The translations under genes were made by a program, and so were the position numbers. The notes under the pieces are model-generated. The model was given only the letters and a program-made list of their open reading frames with translations. It searched no databases and had not been told where the DNA came from. Below, one piece after another: positions 1-9,714 of a DNA stretch of 64,000 bases. This DNA comes from Caenimonas aquaedulcis (lineage in GTDB: Bacteria > Pseudomonadota > Gammaproteobacteria > Burkholderiales > Burkholderiaceae_C), in contig NZ_JADWYS010000001.1 in assembly GCF_015831345.1 (NCBI RefSeq), forward strand, positions 940,118 to 1,004,117. The letters run 5' to 3'. The stretch's first letter is position 1. Each line of letters starts with the position of its first letter.

Positions 1-2
1 GG

Positions 3-497
3 GAAATCGCGCTGGACACGAGCTGGTTCCGCTACCTCGGCGACATGCACATCCGCCTGGTGTTCGACGGCGGCGAGAAGATGCAGAGCGCGTCGTCCGA
101 CGACCTCAAGCGCCTGCAGCTGTCGCCCGACGAGGCGCTGCGCGTCGCGGTGTCCAACCTCCGCCGCCTGTATGGCGCGCCGTCGCCGCTGCCCTGGAGC
201 GGCAAGCTGATGCAGGTGCAAAGCGAATCGGACGACTTGAACAGCAGTTACTTCCTGGACCGGGAGTTCTGGAAAGACCTGCTCAAGGAACACCCCGAAG
301 GACTGGTCGTCGCGGTGCCGCGCCGCGGCGGCCTCGTCTACGCGCCGGTATCCGACGAAGTGTCGGTGGCCAACCTGCGCTTCAGCGCCGCGGCGCTCTA
401 TGCCGGCGGGCCCGGCGCGCGCCTCTCCTCCGCGCTCTACCTGTTCAAGGACGGCCGTTGGTCCGTCTTCCAGCGCGGTCTGCCCGAGGCTCAGTAG
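3..497 (+). CDS. DUF1444/YtpQ-like protein, 5' end outside window
   Basis: This reading frame is open to the left edge of the window, so the N-terminus is missing. The first internal ATG is at 45, but the codons before it (positions 3-44) read as ordinary protein, so the true start is probably upstream. The visible 164 residues combine a helical stretch (SPDEALRVAVSNLRR) with an alternating strand pattern (GLVVAVPRRGGLVYAPV), which recalls the DUF1444/YtpQ family. That match is from memory and tentative. The molecular function is not known. The stop codon overlaps the convergent gspB stop by 7 bp, leaving no room for a terminator. Confidence 0.6.
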   Translation, partial: EIALDTSWFRYLGDMHIRLVFDGGEKMQSASSDDLKRLQLSPDEALRVAVSNLRRLYGAPSPLPWSGKLMQVQSESDDLNSSYFLDREFWKDLLKEHPEGLVVAVPRRGGLVYAPVSDEVSVANLRFSAAALYAGGPGARLSSALYLFKDGRWSVFQRGLPEAQ

Positions 498-1267
498 CCG
501 ACGGTGTAGCGCGCGCCGCGGAAACTCAGCACCGCCGACTTGGCGGTGATCTGCTCGAGCCTCACGCCCGAACCGAGATCCGCGCCCTCGGCGGCCACCT
601 GCCCGTTCACGATCAGCATACGCTGCGCCTTGTTGGCGGAGTACACGCCGCCATTGATCACGATCTTCGGCGCGTCCGCGGGCAGGCCCTGTACCGGCGG
701 CATGGGCTGCGCCGGGGGCATGGGTCCGCGCGGCGCGGCGCCCTGCACCGGTGGCGGGATGTAGCCCGGCGCAGGGCCGGCGGGCTGCGGCTGCATGCCC
801 GGACCCTGGGGACCGTGCAGGGGTGTCATGCCCTGCGGCTGGCCGGTCGCGGCCGGCGCCGCGATGAGGGGCGCGGGCTCGGGCCGGGAGGCTTGCATCG
901 CGAGCGGCGCGGGCGCCTGCACGGGAACGACGGAGGGCGAAGGAATGAGCGGCGCGCGGGCCACCACCACGGGAGGCGGCAGGACTTGCGCGGCGGGCGC
1001 GGGAGGCGTCGCCCGCATGGGCGCCTGCGGCGCGATGGCGACGTCCTGCGCCGGGCCGGGTGCGGCCGGCACGGGCCGCAGGGCCCACGCCGCCAGCGCG
1101 ATCGCACCCAGGCCCGCGATGCCGCCGGCCCACAGCAGCGACCGCTTCGCTCGCCATCCGGGGGCCTCGCCCCCGCCGCCTTGCAGGGGTTGCGCGTGGA
1201 TGCCGCGCGCGGGATCGCCTTCGCGCTGCGCGTCGGCCTTTCGGAGGGCATCGAGGATGTAGGACAT
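491..1267 (-). CDS. gspB: GspB-like general secretion pathway protein B
   Basis: A 258-residue protein beginning MSYILDALRKADAQRE, the characteristic short cytoplasmic start of GspB/ExeB partners of the GspA ATPase. A single membrane helix follows (about residues 37-57), then a long Pro/Ala/Gln-rich periplasmic linker (about 60-190) and a compact C-terminal domain. In Aeromonas, GspAB helps insert the secretin through peptidoglycan; that role is family knowledge. The ATG at 1267 was chosen because the family motif starts there; the frame stays open further upstream. It lies 5 bp after gspA and is almost certainly co-transcribed. No other type II secretion gene is in the window. Confidence 0.85.
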   Translation of the reverse strand: MSYILDALRKADAQREGDPARGIHAQPLQGGGGEAPGWRAKRSLLWAGGIAGLGAIALAAWALRPVPAAPGPAQDVAIAPQAPMRATPPAPAAQVLPPPVVVARAPLIPSPSVVPVQAPAPLAMQASRPEPAPLIAAPAATGQPQGMTPLHGPQGPGMQPQPAGPAPGYIPPPVQGAAPRGPMPPAQPMPPVQGLPADAPKIVINGGVYSANKAQRMLIVNGQVAAEGADLGSGVRLEQITAKSAVLSFRGARYTVGY

Positions 1268-1272
1268 GGTGT

Positions 1273-2847
1273 TCAGGAAGCGTTTCGCAGGCGCGGCTCT
1301 TCGACCCCCGCCGCACGATTGAGTTGCATGAAAGTCATCGGCCCGGGCTGGCCGTCGGCCGCGAGGCCGTGCGAGAGCTGGAATGCCTTCAGCTGCGCGC
1401 CGAAGGACGGGCCCGGACCGAGCTGGGAGGTCATCCACGCCCGGGTCTCCGGCGCGGTGGCGGCGGGCTTGCGCGCGTCGAAGCCCGGCGGCTGTTGCCA
1501 CAGCGTCGCGAAATCGCCTTGCCAGCGGCCGGCCAGCGCGGCGATGCTCACGCGCTGCTCGACGCCGGCCGCCACCAGGGTGGCGCTCTCGCGGTCGAGC
1601 GCGGTCAACACGGCGTAGCGCGGCGCGCCGCCGCCCGCATCGAGCGTGAGGATGCCGGGGCGCCCGAGCTCGCGGATCTCCGCGAGGCTGAGGCTTCGGC
1701 GGAAGCACTGCAGCCTCTCGGCCTGCAGCGCCTTGCACGCGTCGCCCGGGGGGAGCGGCGACACCTTCCATGACTTCGCCAGCTCGCGCCACGCATCGTC
1801 GAAGCTGGTGAGAAGCGTCGGCGCGAGCGCGGCGGTCGTCGCCGGCGAAGCCGGGGCCGACGCGCCCGAAGACGCACGCGAGGGGGCAGCCGCCACCGCC
1901 GCGCCCAGCGAGGGCGGGGCGGGCCGCGAGCCGAAATGGGTCGCCACCGCGAACAGGGCCGCGCCGGCGGCGAGCCCGGCCGCCACCAGCGCCGCGCTGC
2001 GCCGATGGTCCGGCCGCGGGGCATCGGCGCCCGTGTCGAACACCTCGCCCGCCGCCTTGTCGACCGTCGCGCGGTCCACCGAGGCCTGGCTGTTGGCGAA
2101 GGCGCCGAGCAGCGCGCGGTCGCACAGGAGGTTGATGCGGCGGGGCACCCCGCGCGAAAGCTCGTGGATGCGCTGCAGCGCCGTGCGTTCGAAGGGCATC
2201 GGCCGGCTGAGGCCCGCGACCTCGAGGCGGTGCTGCACGTAGCGCGCCGTCTCCGCCGGCGTCAGCGCGCCCAGGTGGAAGCGCGCGATGACGCGTTGCG
2301 CCAGCTGCTCGAGCTCCGGCCGCGCCAGCATGGCGCGCAGCTCGGGCTGCCCGATGAGGATGATCTGCAGCAGCTTGCGCTCGCGCGTTTCCAGGTTCGT
2401 GAGCAGGCGCAGCTGTTCCAGCACTTCGGCCGACAGGTTCTGCGCCTCGTCGATGATGAGGACGTTATTGCGGCCGGCCGCGTGCTCCGCGAGCAGGAAG
2501 TCGTTCAGCGGGTCCAGCAGCGCCTTCACCGTGGGCGGGCCTTCCGTGCGCGGCATGGCGATGTGGAACTCGTCGCAGATCGACTGCAGCAGCTCGATCA
2601 CCGTGAGCTTGGGGTTGAAGATGTAGGCCACGTTGCAGCCGGGCGGAATCTGCTCGAGGAACAGGCGGCAGACCGTCGTCTTGCCGGTGCCGATCTCGCC
2701 CGACAGCAGCACGAAGCCGCCCCCGCTGCCCAGGCCGTAGAGCAGGTGTGCGAGCGCCTCGCGGTGGCGCTCGCTCATGAAGAGGAAGCGCGGGTCCGGC
2801 GCGATGGAGAAGGGCTCGCCCTTCAGGCCGAAGTAGGGGGCGTACAT
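1273..2847 (-). CDS. gspA: GspA/ExeA-like AAA ATPase with peptidoglycan-binding C-terminus
   Basis: A 524-residue protein. The N-terminal AAA domain has a Walker A loop GEIGTGKTT (residues 50-58) and Walker B VLIIDEAQNL with D133-E134, followed by a helical lid with SRGVPRRINLLCD. A membrane helix lies at about 285-305. The periplasmic part ends in a peptidoglycan-binding-like segment (GLAADGQPGPMTFMQLNR). This matches ExeA/GspA, which couples cytoplasmic ATP hydrolysis to remodelling of the cell wall for secretin assembly. The start MYAPYFGLKGEPFSI is typical for the family. It is the first gene of the gspA-gspB pair. Confidence 0.9.
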   Translation of the reverse strand: MYAPYFGLKGEPFSIAPDPRFLFMSERHREALAHLLYGLGSGGGFVLLSGEIGTGKTTVCRLFLEQIPPGCNVAYIFNPKLTVIELLQSICDEFHIAMPRTEGPPTVKALLDPLNDFLLAEHAAGRNNVLIIDEAQNLSAEVLEQLRLLTNLETRERKLLQIILIGQPELRAMLARPELEQLAQRVIARFHLGALTPAETARYVQHRLEVAGLSRPMPFERTALQRIHELSRGVPRRINLLCDRALLGAFANSQASVDRATVDKAAGEVFDTGADAPRPDHRRSAALVAAGLAAGAALFAVATHFGSRPAPPSLGAAVAAAPSRASSGASAPASPATTAALAPTLLTSFDDAWRELAKSWKVSPLPPGDACKALQAERLQCFRRSLSLAEIRELGRPGILTLDAGGGAPRYAVLTALDRESATLVAAGVEQRVSIAALAGRWQGDFATLWQQPPGFDARKPAATAPETRAWMTSQLGPGPSFGAQLKAFQLSHGLAADGQPGPMTFMQLNRAAGVEEPRLRNAS

Positions 2848-2909
2848 TGGCCCCTAGGATAGCGCCATCCCGCAACGCAGAGCCTGGCGGCCTGCGCGCG
2901 GCAGGGGAA

Positions 2910-4145
2910 TCAGGCGGCGGCGAGCGCCGTACGCCGCACCTTGCGGACGTTCAGCGCGCTGGTGATGAGCACGGCCTGCATGACCACGAGCCCCAGCCAG
3001 ACGCCCCGGTACTGGTGGTGGTCCATCAGGGCGCCGAAGAAGAGCGGCGCGATCGCCTGCCCGATGTCCAGGCCCGAGTAGACGACGCCGTACACCCGGC
3101 CGGTCGCGTTTTCGGGAGTCGATTTCTTCACCAGCAGGTCGCGCGAGGGCCCTGCGATCCCGCTGGCGAAGCCCATCGCGCCGAAGAGCGCGGGCACCGC
3201 CAGCGCCGGCACCGGCGCGAGGCCGACCAGCAGCGCGATGGCCGCCGCGGCGCCGAAGCCCAGGCCGACCACGCGCTCGCAGCGTTCCGGGTTGGAGGCG
3301 AGGAAGCCGCCCAGCACCATGCCGCCCGCGCTGCAGATCATGTAGACGGTGAGGCAAGCCGCGGCCAGCGCGGTGGGAACGCCATGCAGCTGCTTCGCCG
3401 CCTCGGGCGCGAAGGCCTGCACCACGCTCAGGACGACCGCATAGAAAAAGAAGAAGCCGAAACACATCCACACCGCGGGAATCCGCAGGAAGTCGAAGTT
3501 GCCCTCTTCCTGGACCGCGCCGGGGGGCTTGGGCGGGGCAGCCGGGAGCTCCAGCCGCGAGCGGTTCAACCACAGGACGGCCAGGACAGCGAAAGACATC
3601 GTGCCGGCGGTCATGAGGGCCGCCTGCCACGAGTACGCGATCGCGATCGGCACGACCACGGCCGGCGCGAGCGCCCAGCCGAGGCTGCCGGTGATGCCGT
3701 GGAAGCTGTAGGCGTGCCCGAGGCGCGGCGGGCTCACCTTGCGGTTGATGAGCGTGTAGTCCACCGGGTGGAAGACGCCGTTGCCCATGCCCGCGATGAC
3801 TGCGAAGAAGGCCATCGTCCAGTAGTTGGGACTGGATGCGAACCCGAACGCGGCCGCGCCGATGAGCGCGAGGCCGCCGAAGAGGATGGGCCGCGGGCCG
3901 TAGCGATCCACGAGGAAGCCCGAGGTGGTCTGCACCGCGCACGACACGACGAAGAAGATCGTCATCAGGAAACCCAGCTCGATGTAGCTCGCGTGGAACG
4001 CATCCTTCAGCCAGGGAAAAAGCGGCGCCAGCAGGAGCTGCGAGAAGTGGCTGATCATGTGCGCGAGGCCCACGAGGCCGATGACGCCGGCGTCCTGGCG
4101 AAGGCTCACCGGCGCGGCGGCGGCGGAAGCGGTCATGGTGCTCAT
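2910..4145 (-). CDS. MFS transporter, fosmidomycin-resistance (Fsr)-like
   Basis: A 411-residue major facilitator protein with about 12 hydrophobic segments. The loop after TM2 (GFLVDRYGPRP) is the MFS signature, and the GMGNGVFHPVDYTLI segment resembles the Fsr subgroup of drug exporters. It probably exports small molecules across the inner membrane. The start is uncertain: ATGs at 4136, 4145 and 4154 are all in frame and none has a strong Shine-Dalgarno. MSTMTASAAAA (4145) is used here. It diverges from the AraC gene at 4232 across 86 bp, so that regulator is the obvious candidate controller. Substrate unknown. Confidence 0.8.
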   Translation of the reverse strand: MSTMTASAAAAPVSLRQDAGVIGLVGLAHMISHFSQLLLAPLFPWLKDAFHASYIELGFLMTIFFVVSCAVQTTSGFLVDRYGPRPILFGGLALIGAAAFGFASSPNYWTMAFFAVIAGMGNGVFHPVDYTLINRKVSPPRLGHAYSFHGITGSLGWALAPAVVVPIAIAYSWQAALMTAGTMSFAVLAVLWLNRSRLELPAAPPKPPGAVQEEGNFDFLRIPAVWMCFGFFFFYAVVLSVVQAFAPEAAKQLHGVPTALAAACLTVYMICSAGGMVLGGFLASNPERCERVVGLGFGAAAAIALLVGLAPVPALAVPALFGAMGFASGIAGPSRDLLVKKSTPENATGRVYGVVYSGLDIGQAIAPLFFGALMDHHQYRGVWLGLVVMQAVLITSALNVRKVRRTALAAA

Positions 4146-4231
4146 GCGTGGCATCGTAGCGGCGGGCGGCCTTTCTGAAATGCGACAAAACGCCAGCTTT
4201 CGGCGAAAATCGGCCAAACCCGCTTCCGTCC

Positions 4232-5074
4232 ATGCCGCGCCCGCGCCCTGCCCTGCACGCCCTTGTCGGCGATACCGATGCCTTCCGGCCCAGCCGCCAG
4301 CGGCCCGTGCGCGTGCGCGCGCGCAACATGCAGGCCGACAGCCACTTCGAGCCGCACCACCACGCGTGGTCGCAACTCGCGTATTGCGCGAGCGGCATCG
4401 TGCAGGTCACGGCGGAGCAGCACCTGGGCAAGGGCGACGAGGTGACGTTCATCGTGCCGCCCTCGCGGGCGGTGTGGATCGCGCCGGGCGCACGCCATGC
4501 GGTGCACGTGCTGGAGGACGCGCGCTTTCGCACGCTCTACATCGACGCGTCCGTCACGCCGCAGGGATGGACGGATTGTCGGGTGATCGTGGTGTCGCCC
4601 CTGCTGCGCGAACTCGTGCAGGCGCTCGACGCGCCCGCCGGGACCGCCCTGCCCCGCGCGCGCGAGGAGCGGCTCACGGGGCTCGTGCTCGACGAACTCG
4701 CGCACGCGGACAGCCAGGCCCTGGGCGTGCCGCTGCCCCACGCGCAGACGGGCGACAAGCGCCTGCGCGCCCTGTGCGAGGCCGTGCTCCACGCACCGTC
4801 GGAACGCGGCACCCTGGCCGAGTGGGCGGCGCAGGTGGGCGCGAGCGAGCGGACGATGGCCCGCTTGTTTCGGGAGGAACTGGGCACGAGCTACCAGCAG
4901 TGGCGGCAGCAGGCCGTGCTCGCGCACGCGCTGCCGATGCTCGCGAAGGGCGCGCCGGTGAGCCACGTCGCGGCGGCCAGCGGCTATGCGAGCGACAGCG
5001 CGTTCACCGCGATGTTCAAGGCGGCGATGGGCCAGCCCCCGACCCGCTTCTACCCCCTCAAGGCCGACGCATAG
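4232..5074 (+). CDS. AraC family transcriptional regulator
   Basis: A 280-residue protein with an N-terminal cupin-type sensing domain containing the H-rich strand HFEPHHHAW (about residues 38-46). The C-terminal AraC DNA-binding domain (about 190-278) has two helix-turn-helix units, the second including HVAAASGYASDSAFTAMFK. The arrangement matches cupin-AraC regulators that control a neighbouring exporter, here the divergent MFS gene. The ligand is unknown. The last 25 bp overlap the end of convergent hutF, so the two genes share their 3' ends without a terminator. Confidence 0.85.
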   Translation: MPRPRPALHALVGDTDAFRPSRQRPVRVRARNMQADSHFEPHHHAWSQLAYCASGIVQVTAEQHLGKGDEVTFIVPPSRAVWIAPGARHAVHVLEDARFRTLYIDASVTPQGWTDCRVIVVSPLLRELVQALDAPAGTALPRAREERLTGLVLDELAHADSQALGVPLPHAQTGDKRLRALCEAVLHAPSERGTLAEWAAQVGASERTMARLFREELGTSYQQWRQQAVLAHALPMLAKGAPVSHVAAASGYASDSAFTAMFKAAMGQPPTRFYPLKADA

Positions 5075-6408
5075 GCGGCCGCGATGGCGGGGTCGCGGGG
5101 CGGCGCGGCGCGGCCGGCGACGAACACCTGCGCGAGCGGGACCTCCGGGCTCGAAAAAACCATCGCATCCAGCACGTGCTCCGCATCGACGCCCGCCAGC
5201 GCGGGTGCGCGCGCGTCCACGACCATGAAGTCCGCCCGCTGCCCCGGCACGATGCCGCCGAGCGGCACGCCCGCCGCGGCCGCGCCGCCTTGCAACGCGC
5301 CTTCGAACAGGGCGGCCGCGCTGCTGTCGCTGAGCGAGGCCTGCGCCGCGATGTTGCGTTTGCGGTGCACCAGCCGCTGCGAATACTCCGCGAGCCGCAA
5401 TTCCTCCTGCCAGCTGCGCGTCACATGGCTGTCGGAGCCGATGGACCAGCTGCCGCTGCGCCCGAGCCAGCCCGGCAGGTCGAACACGCCGTCGCCGAGG
5501 TTCGCCTCCGTGCTCGGGCACAGCACGATGGAAGCGCCCCGGTGTCGAACCGCGTCCAGTTCGTCGGGCGCGGCATGGGTGGCATGCACGAGGTTCCACC
5601 TCGAATCCAGCCGCACATTCGCGGCGAGCCATTCGATGGGCCGGCGCCCGAGCTGGATCTGGCAGTCATCCACTTCCTGCTGCTGCTCGGCGATATGGAT
5701 GTGCAGGGGCATGTCCTCGGCCGCGCCGGCAACGAGTTCGGCCAGGGCCGGCGCGCCGACCGCGCGCAGCGAGTGCACGGCGACGGCGCTGGTGACGAGT
5801 GCGTCCGGCGCCGCCGCGCGGACCTCCTTCGCGATGCGCAGCACCGACGCGGGCGTCGACGCGAAGGGCTGCTGGTCGTCCCGCAAGCCCGCGGCCCCGA
5901 AACCGGATCGCATGTAGAGGGTCGGCAGGAGGGTGAGGCCGATGCCTGTGCGCCTGGCGGCGCGCACGAGCGCCATCGCCATGTCCAGCGGGTCCGCGCC
6001 GGGCGCGAGCGACGCGTGATGCAGGTAGTGGAATTCGCACACCTGCGTGTAGCCTGCATGCAGCAATTCCTCGTAGAGGAATGCTGCGACCGCCTCGAGC
6101 CGCTGCGGGTTCATGCGGTGCGCGAGCGTGTACATGCGGTCGCGCCAGGACCAGAAGTTGTCCGCACTGCCGCCGCTGCGCTCGGCCAGCCCCGCCATCG
6201 CGCGCTGGAAGGCGTGGCTGTGACCGTTGACGAGGCCGGGCAGCACCGGGCCTGCGAGATGCACGGCGCCTTCGCGCGCGCTCGCGGGGGCATCCGGCTC
6301 GACAGCGGCCCACCGGCCGTCCGGCCCCACGGCCAGCACGACGTCCTTCAGCCAGGCCCCGCCGATCCACGCGGATGCCGCGAAGAATCGCCGCGGCTCA
6401 ACGCTCAT
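5050..6408 (-). CDS. hutF: Formimidoylglutamate deiminase HutF
   Basis: A 452-residue amidohydrolase. Metal-binding residues appear in GHSHAF (H63, H65), later in HIHIAEQQQEVDD, and in the SIGSDSH motif near residue 320. HutF converts N-formimino-L-glutamate to N-formyl-L-glutamate and ammonia in the five-step histidine pathway. The ATG at 6408 (MSVEPRRFF) is chosen; an in-frame ATG at 6417 adds three residues. Either start overlaps hutG, so the two are translationally coupled. It is last in the leftward hutCDIGF operon. The presence of hutF and hutG shows the deiminase/deformylase route rather than the single-step HutG formimidoylglutamase. Confidence 0.93.
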   Translation of the reverse strand: MSVEPRRFFAASAWIGGAWLKDVVLAVGPDGRWAAVEPDAPASAREGAVHLAGPVLPGLVNGHSHAFQRAMAGLAERSGGSADNFWSWRDRMYTLAHRMNPQRLEAVAAFLYEELLHAGYTQVCEFHYLHHASLAPGADPLDMAMALVRAARRTGIGLTLLPTLYMRSGFGAAGLRDDQQPFASTPASVLRIAKEVRAAAPDALVTSAVAVHSLRAVGAPALAELVAGAAEDMPLHIHIAEQQQEVDDCQIQLGRRPIEWLAANVRLDSRWNLVHATHAAPDELDAVRHRGASIVLCPSTEANLGDGVFDLPGWLGRSGSWSIGSDSHVTRSWQEELRLAEYSQRLVHRKRNIAAQASLSDSSAAALFEGALQGGAAAAGVPLGGIVPGQRADFMVVDARAPALAGVDAEHVLDAMVFSSPEVPLAQVFVAGRAAPPRDPAIAAAYASALRG

Positions 6409-7198
6409 ACAGCGCATTGCAAGCCGCCAGCGCGGCTTCGATCATTTCGCGCAGCACGGGCTGCACGCCCCCCGCGCTTTCATTGTCGTAGGCGTACGGC
6501 GGCTCCTCGCCCATGTACAGGTTCTGGCACATCTCCAGCTGCACCGCGTGCACGTTCGACGCGGGGTCGCCGTAATGGCGCGTGATGTAGCCGCCCTTGA
6601 AGCGCCCGTTGACGACATGGCTCACATCGCCGAAACGCGCGGCCGCCTGCGCCACCGCGCTCTCGATGGAGGAATGGGCGCTCGCGCCGCCCGCGGTGCC
6701 GATGTTCAGGTCCGGCAGCACGCCTTCGAAGAGCCACGGGATCTGCGAACGGATACTGTGCGCGTCCCACAGCAGCGCGAAGCCATGGCGGGCGCGTATG
6801 CGCGCGAGCTCGCGGCCCAGCGCGGCGTGGTAGGGCTGCCAGTACTGGACGCGGCGGCGCCTGCGCTCCTCGTCCGACGGCTCGCGGCCGGGCCGGTAGA
6901 GCGGATCGCCGTTGAAGAAACGTGTCGGGCACAACTCGGTGTTGGACGCGCCCGGATACATCGGCGCATCGTCCGGCGGCCGGTTGAGGTCGATCACGTA
7001 GCGGGCGATCCGGGGACGCAGCACGGTGGCGCCCAGCGCCGGCAGGCAGTTGTAGAGGCGGTCGAGATGCCAGTCCGCATCTTCCACCTGCAAGGCGCGC
7101 GGCACGTAATCCGGTTTGAGGTCGTCGGGAATGTCGGTGCCCAGGTGCGGCATGCTCACGAGCAGGGGCGATTCGCCGGTGTTCAGGAGGTAGGTCAT
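6398..7198 (-). CDS. hutG: N-formylglutamate deformylase HutG
   Basis: A 266-residue member of the N-formylglutamate amidohydrolase family. It catalyses the last step of histidine breakdown here, releasing glutamate and formate from the HutF product. Family-type features are the N-terminal [10 protein letters not shown] stretch, [24 protein letters not shown] and the C-terminal [11 protein letters not shown]. The start ATG at 7198 overlaps the hutI stop (ATGA), and the gene's end overlaps the hutF start, so translation is coupled across hutI-hutG-hutF. Confidence 0.93.
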   Translation of the reverse strand: MTYLLNTGESPLLVSMPHLGTDIPDDLKPDYVPRALQVEDADWHLDRLYNCLPALGATVLRPRIARYVIDLNRPPDDAPMYPGASNTELCPTRFFNGDPLYRPGREPSDEERRRRRVQYWQPYHAALGRELARIRARHGFALLWDAHSIRSQIPWLFEGVLPDLNIGTAGGASAHSSIESAVAQAAARFGDVSHVVNGRFKGGYITRHYGDPASNVHAVQLEMCQNLYMGEEPPYAYDNESAGGVQPVLREMIEAALAACNALYER

Positions 7199-8409
7199 AG
7201 GGGACGGCCTTCGAAGACGGTCTGGATGCGGGGGTTCGCGCCGATCGCGTACGCGAGCTGTGCAGGCCGCTCGACGTCCCACAGAACGAAGTCGGCACGC
7301 GCACCCGCGGCCAGCACGCCGCGATCGTGCAGCCCGAGTGCCTGCGCGGCATGGCGTGTCACGCCGGCGAGCGATTCTTCGGGCGTGAGGCGAAACAGCG
7401 TGCACGCCATGTTCAGCATCAGCAGCAAGGAGGTGCATGGCGAGCTCCCCGGGTTGCAGTCCGTGGACACCGCGATGGGGACGCGATGCTGCCGCAGCAG
7501 CTCGACGGGCGGCACGCGCGTCTCGCGCAGGAAGTAGAACGCGCCGGGCAGCAACACGGCGACGCTGCCCGCGCCCGCCATGGCCTGCGCGCCTTCGGCG
7601 CCCAGCCACTCCAGGTGGTCGCAGCTGAGCGCGCCGTAGCGCGCGGCCAGCTGCGCGCCGCCGCTGTCGCTCAGCTGCTCCGCGTGCAGTTTCATCGGCA
7701 GGCCGAGTTTTCGCGCAGCCTGGAACACGCGTTCGGTCTGCGCCGTGCTGAAAGCGATGCGCTCGCAGAAGGCGTCGACCGCATCGACCAGGCCCTCGCC
7801 GTGCAGCAGCGGCAGCATGCGCACGACTTCGTCGACATAGTCGTCGGCGCGTCCCGCGTACTCGGGCGGCAGCGCGTGCGCGCCCAGGAACGTGGTGCGC
7901 ACTTCGACGCCCCCACGCGCCCCCAGGGCGCGGGCGGCGCGAAGCATCTTGCCTTCGTGCTCCAGGGACAATCCGTAGCCCGACTTGATCTCGAGGGTCG
8001 TGACGCCCTCCGCCACCAGGGCTTGCAGGCGCGGCAGGCTTTGCCGCACCAGCTCCTGCCCGCTCGCGGCGCGCGTTGCGCGCACCGTGGAGGCGATGCC
8101 GCCGCCGGCCCGCGCGATCTCCTCGTAGCTCGCGCCTTGCAGCCGCAGCTCGAATTCGTGCGCGCGGTCGCCGGCGTACACCAGGTGCGTGTGGCAGTCG
8201 ATCAATCCGGGAGTGACGAGCGCGCCGCGCGCGTCGTGGCGCATCGCGCATCGCTCCTCGAGCCCGGGCGGAAATTGCGCGCGCGGACCGATCCACGCGA
8301 TGCGCCCGTCCTCCACGGCGATCGCCGCGTCCTCGACAAGACCATAGGCGGCCGCATGGCCCGCCTGCATCGTCGCGGCGCGGCAGTTCGTCCACAGCTG
8401 GACGGTCAC
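7195..8409 (-). CDS. hutI: Imidazolonepropionase HutI
   Basis: A 404-residue amidohydrolase that opens 4-imidazolone-5-propionate to formiminoglutamate. The metal site is visible as DCHTHL (H73, H75), with further ligands in KLHAEQLSD and [10 protein letters not shown]. The substrate-site segment [12 protein letters not shown] is also typical. The start is a GTG at 8409 that overlaps the hutD stop (GTGA). An in-frame ATG exists further in but would remove the first strand. It is the middle gene of the coupled hutD-hutI-hutG-hutF string. Confidence 0.93.
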   Translation of the reverse strand: MTVQLWTNCRAATMQAGHAAAYGLVEDAAIAVEDGRIAWIGPRAQFPPGLEERCAMRHDARGALVTPGLIDCHTHLVYAGDRAHEFELRLQGASYEEIARAGGGIASTVRATRAASGQELVRQSLPRLQALVAEGVTTLEIKSGYGLSLEHEGKMLRAARALGARGGVEVRTTFLGAHALPPEYAGRADDYVDEVVRMLPLLHGEGLVDAVDAFCERIAFSTAQTERVFQAARKLGLPMKLHAEQLSDSGGAQLAARYGALSCDHLEWLGAEGAQAMAGAGSVAVLLPGAFYFLRETRVPPVELLRQHRVPIAVSTDCNPGSSPCTSLLLMLNMACTLFRLTPEESLAGVTRHAAQALGLHDRGVLAAGARADFVLWDVERPAQLAYAIGANPRIQTVFEGRPL

Positions 8410-8960
8410 TGCGCGATCTCCATCCACAGGCCCTGCGTCGCCTGTAGCGTCACGCGCCCGCCCATGTCGAGGTGCCGCCAGGCGAGCGTGCGCGGCGGCA
8501 GCTCCAGCGTGGCGCCTTCGAAGGTCGCGCTCGCGGCGTGCTCGCCGGACCACAACGCGACCGCGCTGCCCGAGGCCACCGCGAGCGCGAGGCTGCCATG
8601 GACGCGCTCCATGTGCCCGCGCCCCTGGCGCACCATGAGGTTGAAATCCTCCGTCGGGCCGCCCACCAGTTCCGACTGCGTCGCCACGCCGCCGTCGAAG
8701 GACAGCGGTGGCGAGTCCGGCCGCAGCGCATGCGTGTTGCCGCCCATGCTCAGCCGCACGCCGTCGCCCGAGAGCACCGCGAACCAGCGCTCGACGCCTT
8801 CGAACACCGAGAACGGGCCGTCCTGCGCGATCGTCGCCACCGACATGCGCCAGTGCCAGTGCTCGCGCACGGGAAAGACGACGAGCTCGCGCGTGGTGCC
8901 GCCGCCGTTGCGCCACGGCGTGGGCGGGATGGAATCGACGGCGATGCGGTGCCAGCTCAT
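8406..8960 (-). CDS. hutD: HutD family protein
   Basis: A 184-residue cupin-type protein starting [20 protein letters not shown], a hallmark of HutD/Ves proteins. HutD is found in many hut operons. It is proposed to buffer urocanate or fine-tune histidine catabolism rather than act as a pathway enzyme; that is literature knowledge and not fully settled. A good Shine-Dalgarno (GGAAGGA) sits just before the ATG at 8960, which decides the start over a longer upstream frame. It lies 23 bp downstream of hutC. Confidence 0.88.
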   Translation of the reverse strand: MSWHRIAVDSIPPTPWRNGGGTTRELVVFPVREHWHWRMSVATIAQDGPFSVFEGVERWFAVLSGDGVRLSMGGNTHALRPDSPPLSFDGGVATQSELVGGPTEDFNLMVRQGRGHMERVHGSLALAVASGSAVALWSGEHAASATFEGATLELPPRTLAWRHLDMGGRVTLQATQGLWMEIAQ

Positions 8961-8983
8961 GGTGTCCTTCCGGTGCGGTGTTG

Positions 8984-9694
8984 TCAGGCCTGGAACTGTC
9001 CTGCGAAACTGTAGCGCGTCCCTGGGTAGACGAGGCGCGCGATGCTCGCGACATGCGCGCCGCTCACGGTGCGCCGCATCATCGCCAGGCACGGCTCGGT
9101 GCGCTTGATCGCAAGCGCCCTCGCCTCCTGCGCGGTCGGCAGGCAGGCTTCGATCGAATAGCTGGCCTCGGTCAGCGGCGCGTGCTGCAGCAGGTGCAGC
9201 GTGGGCGAGGTCTGCGTGAAGTCGGTCGCGAGGTACGCGGGCGCGGCCGCGGGGTTCACGTACCGGTCTTCGTACTGGATGGGCACGCCGTTTTCCATGT
9301 GCACCATCACGGTGTGGAACACGGCGTCCGATGCTTTCAGGCCCAGCGACTGCGCGACCTCCTCGCCCGCGGGTTCGCTGGCCGCCCGGAGCACGCGCGT
9401 GGTGTGCTCATGGCCGCGCTCGACGACCTCCTCGTGGATGTCGCGGATCGAGAGCCGGGACGAGATGCGGTGCAGCTGCGCGACCCGCGTGCCGGAGCCC
9501 TGCACGCGCGTGACGAGGCCCTCGTTGGCGAGTTCACGCAGCGCGCGGTTGACCGTCATGCGGCTCACGCCGAACTGCTGCATCAGCGCGGCCTCGCTGG
9601 GCACGGTGTCGCCCGGCTTCCACTTTCCGCTGGCGATGTGCCGGCGCGTCCAGGCCTTGACCTGTTCGTACGCGGGAAGTGCGCTCTTTGCCAT
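8984..9694 (-). CDS. hutC: Histidine utilisation repressor HutC (GntR family)
   Basis: A 236-residue GntR/HutC regulator. The N-terminal winged helix includes [25 protein letters not shown] (first 16 residues of that stretch are the recognition region), and the C-terminal UTRA ligand domain spans about residues 90-235. In the family, urocanate binding releases HutC from DNA. The ATG at 9694 ([11 protein letters not shown]) is preferred; a longer frame to 9736 would run into the operator. It is the first gene of the leftward operon, divergent from hutU, and the inverted repeat at 9723-9738 is its likely binding site. Confidence 0.92.
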   Translation of the reverse strand: MAKSALPAYEQVKAWTRRHIASGKWKPGDTVPSEAALMQQFGVSRMTVNRALRELANEGLVTRVQGSGTRVAQLHRISSRLSIRDIHEEVVERGHEHTTRVLRAASEPAGEEVAQSLGLKASDAVFHTVMVHMENGVPIQYEDRYVNPAAAPAYLATDFTQTSPTLHLLQHAPLTEASYSIEACLPTAQEARALAIKRTEPCLAMMRRTVSGAHVASIARLVYPGTRYSFAGQFQA

Positions 9695-9714
9695 GGGAGG
9701 CGAGGATAACCCAG

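Noticed and set aside
4057..6585. 842-codon + strand frame spanning the AraC gene and antisense to hutF
   Set aside because: Arg/Ala-rich shadow frame; AraC and HutF motifs are in other frames with clear conservation.
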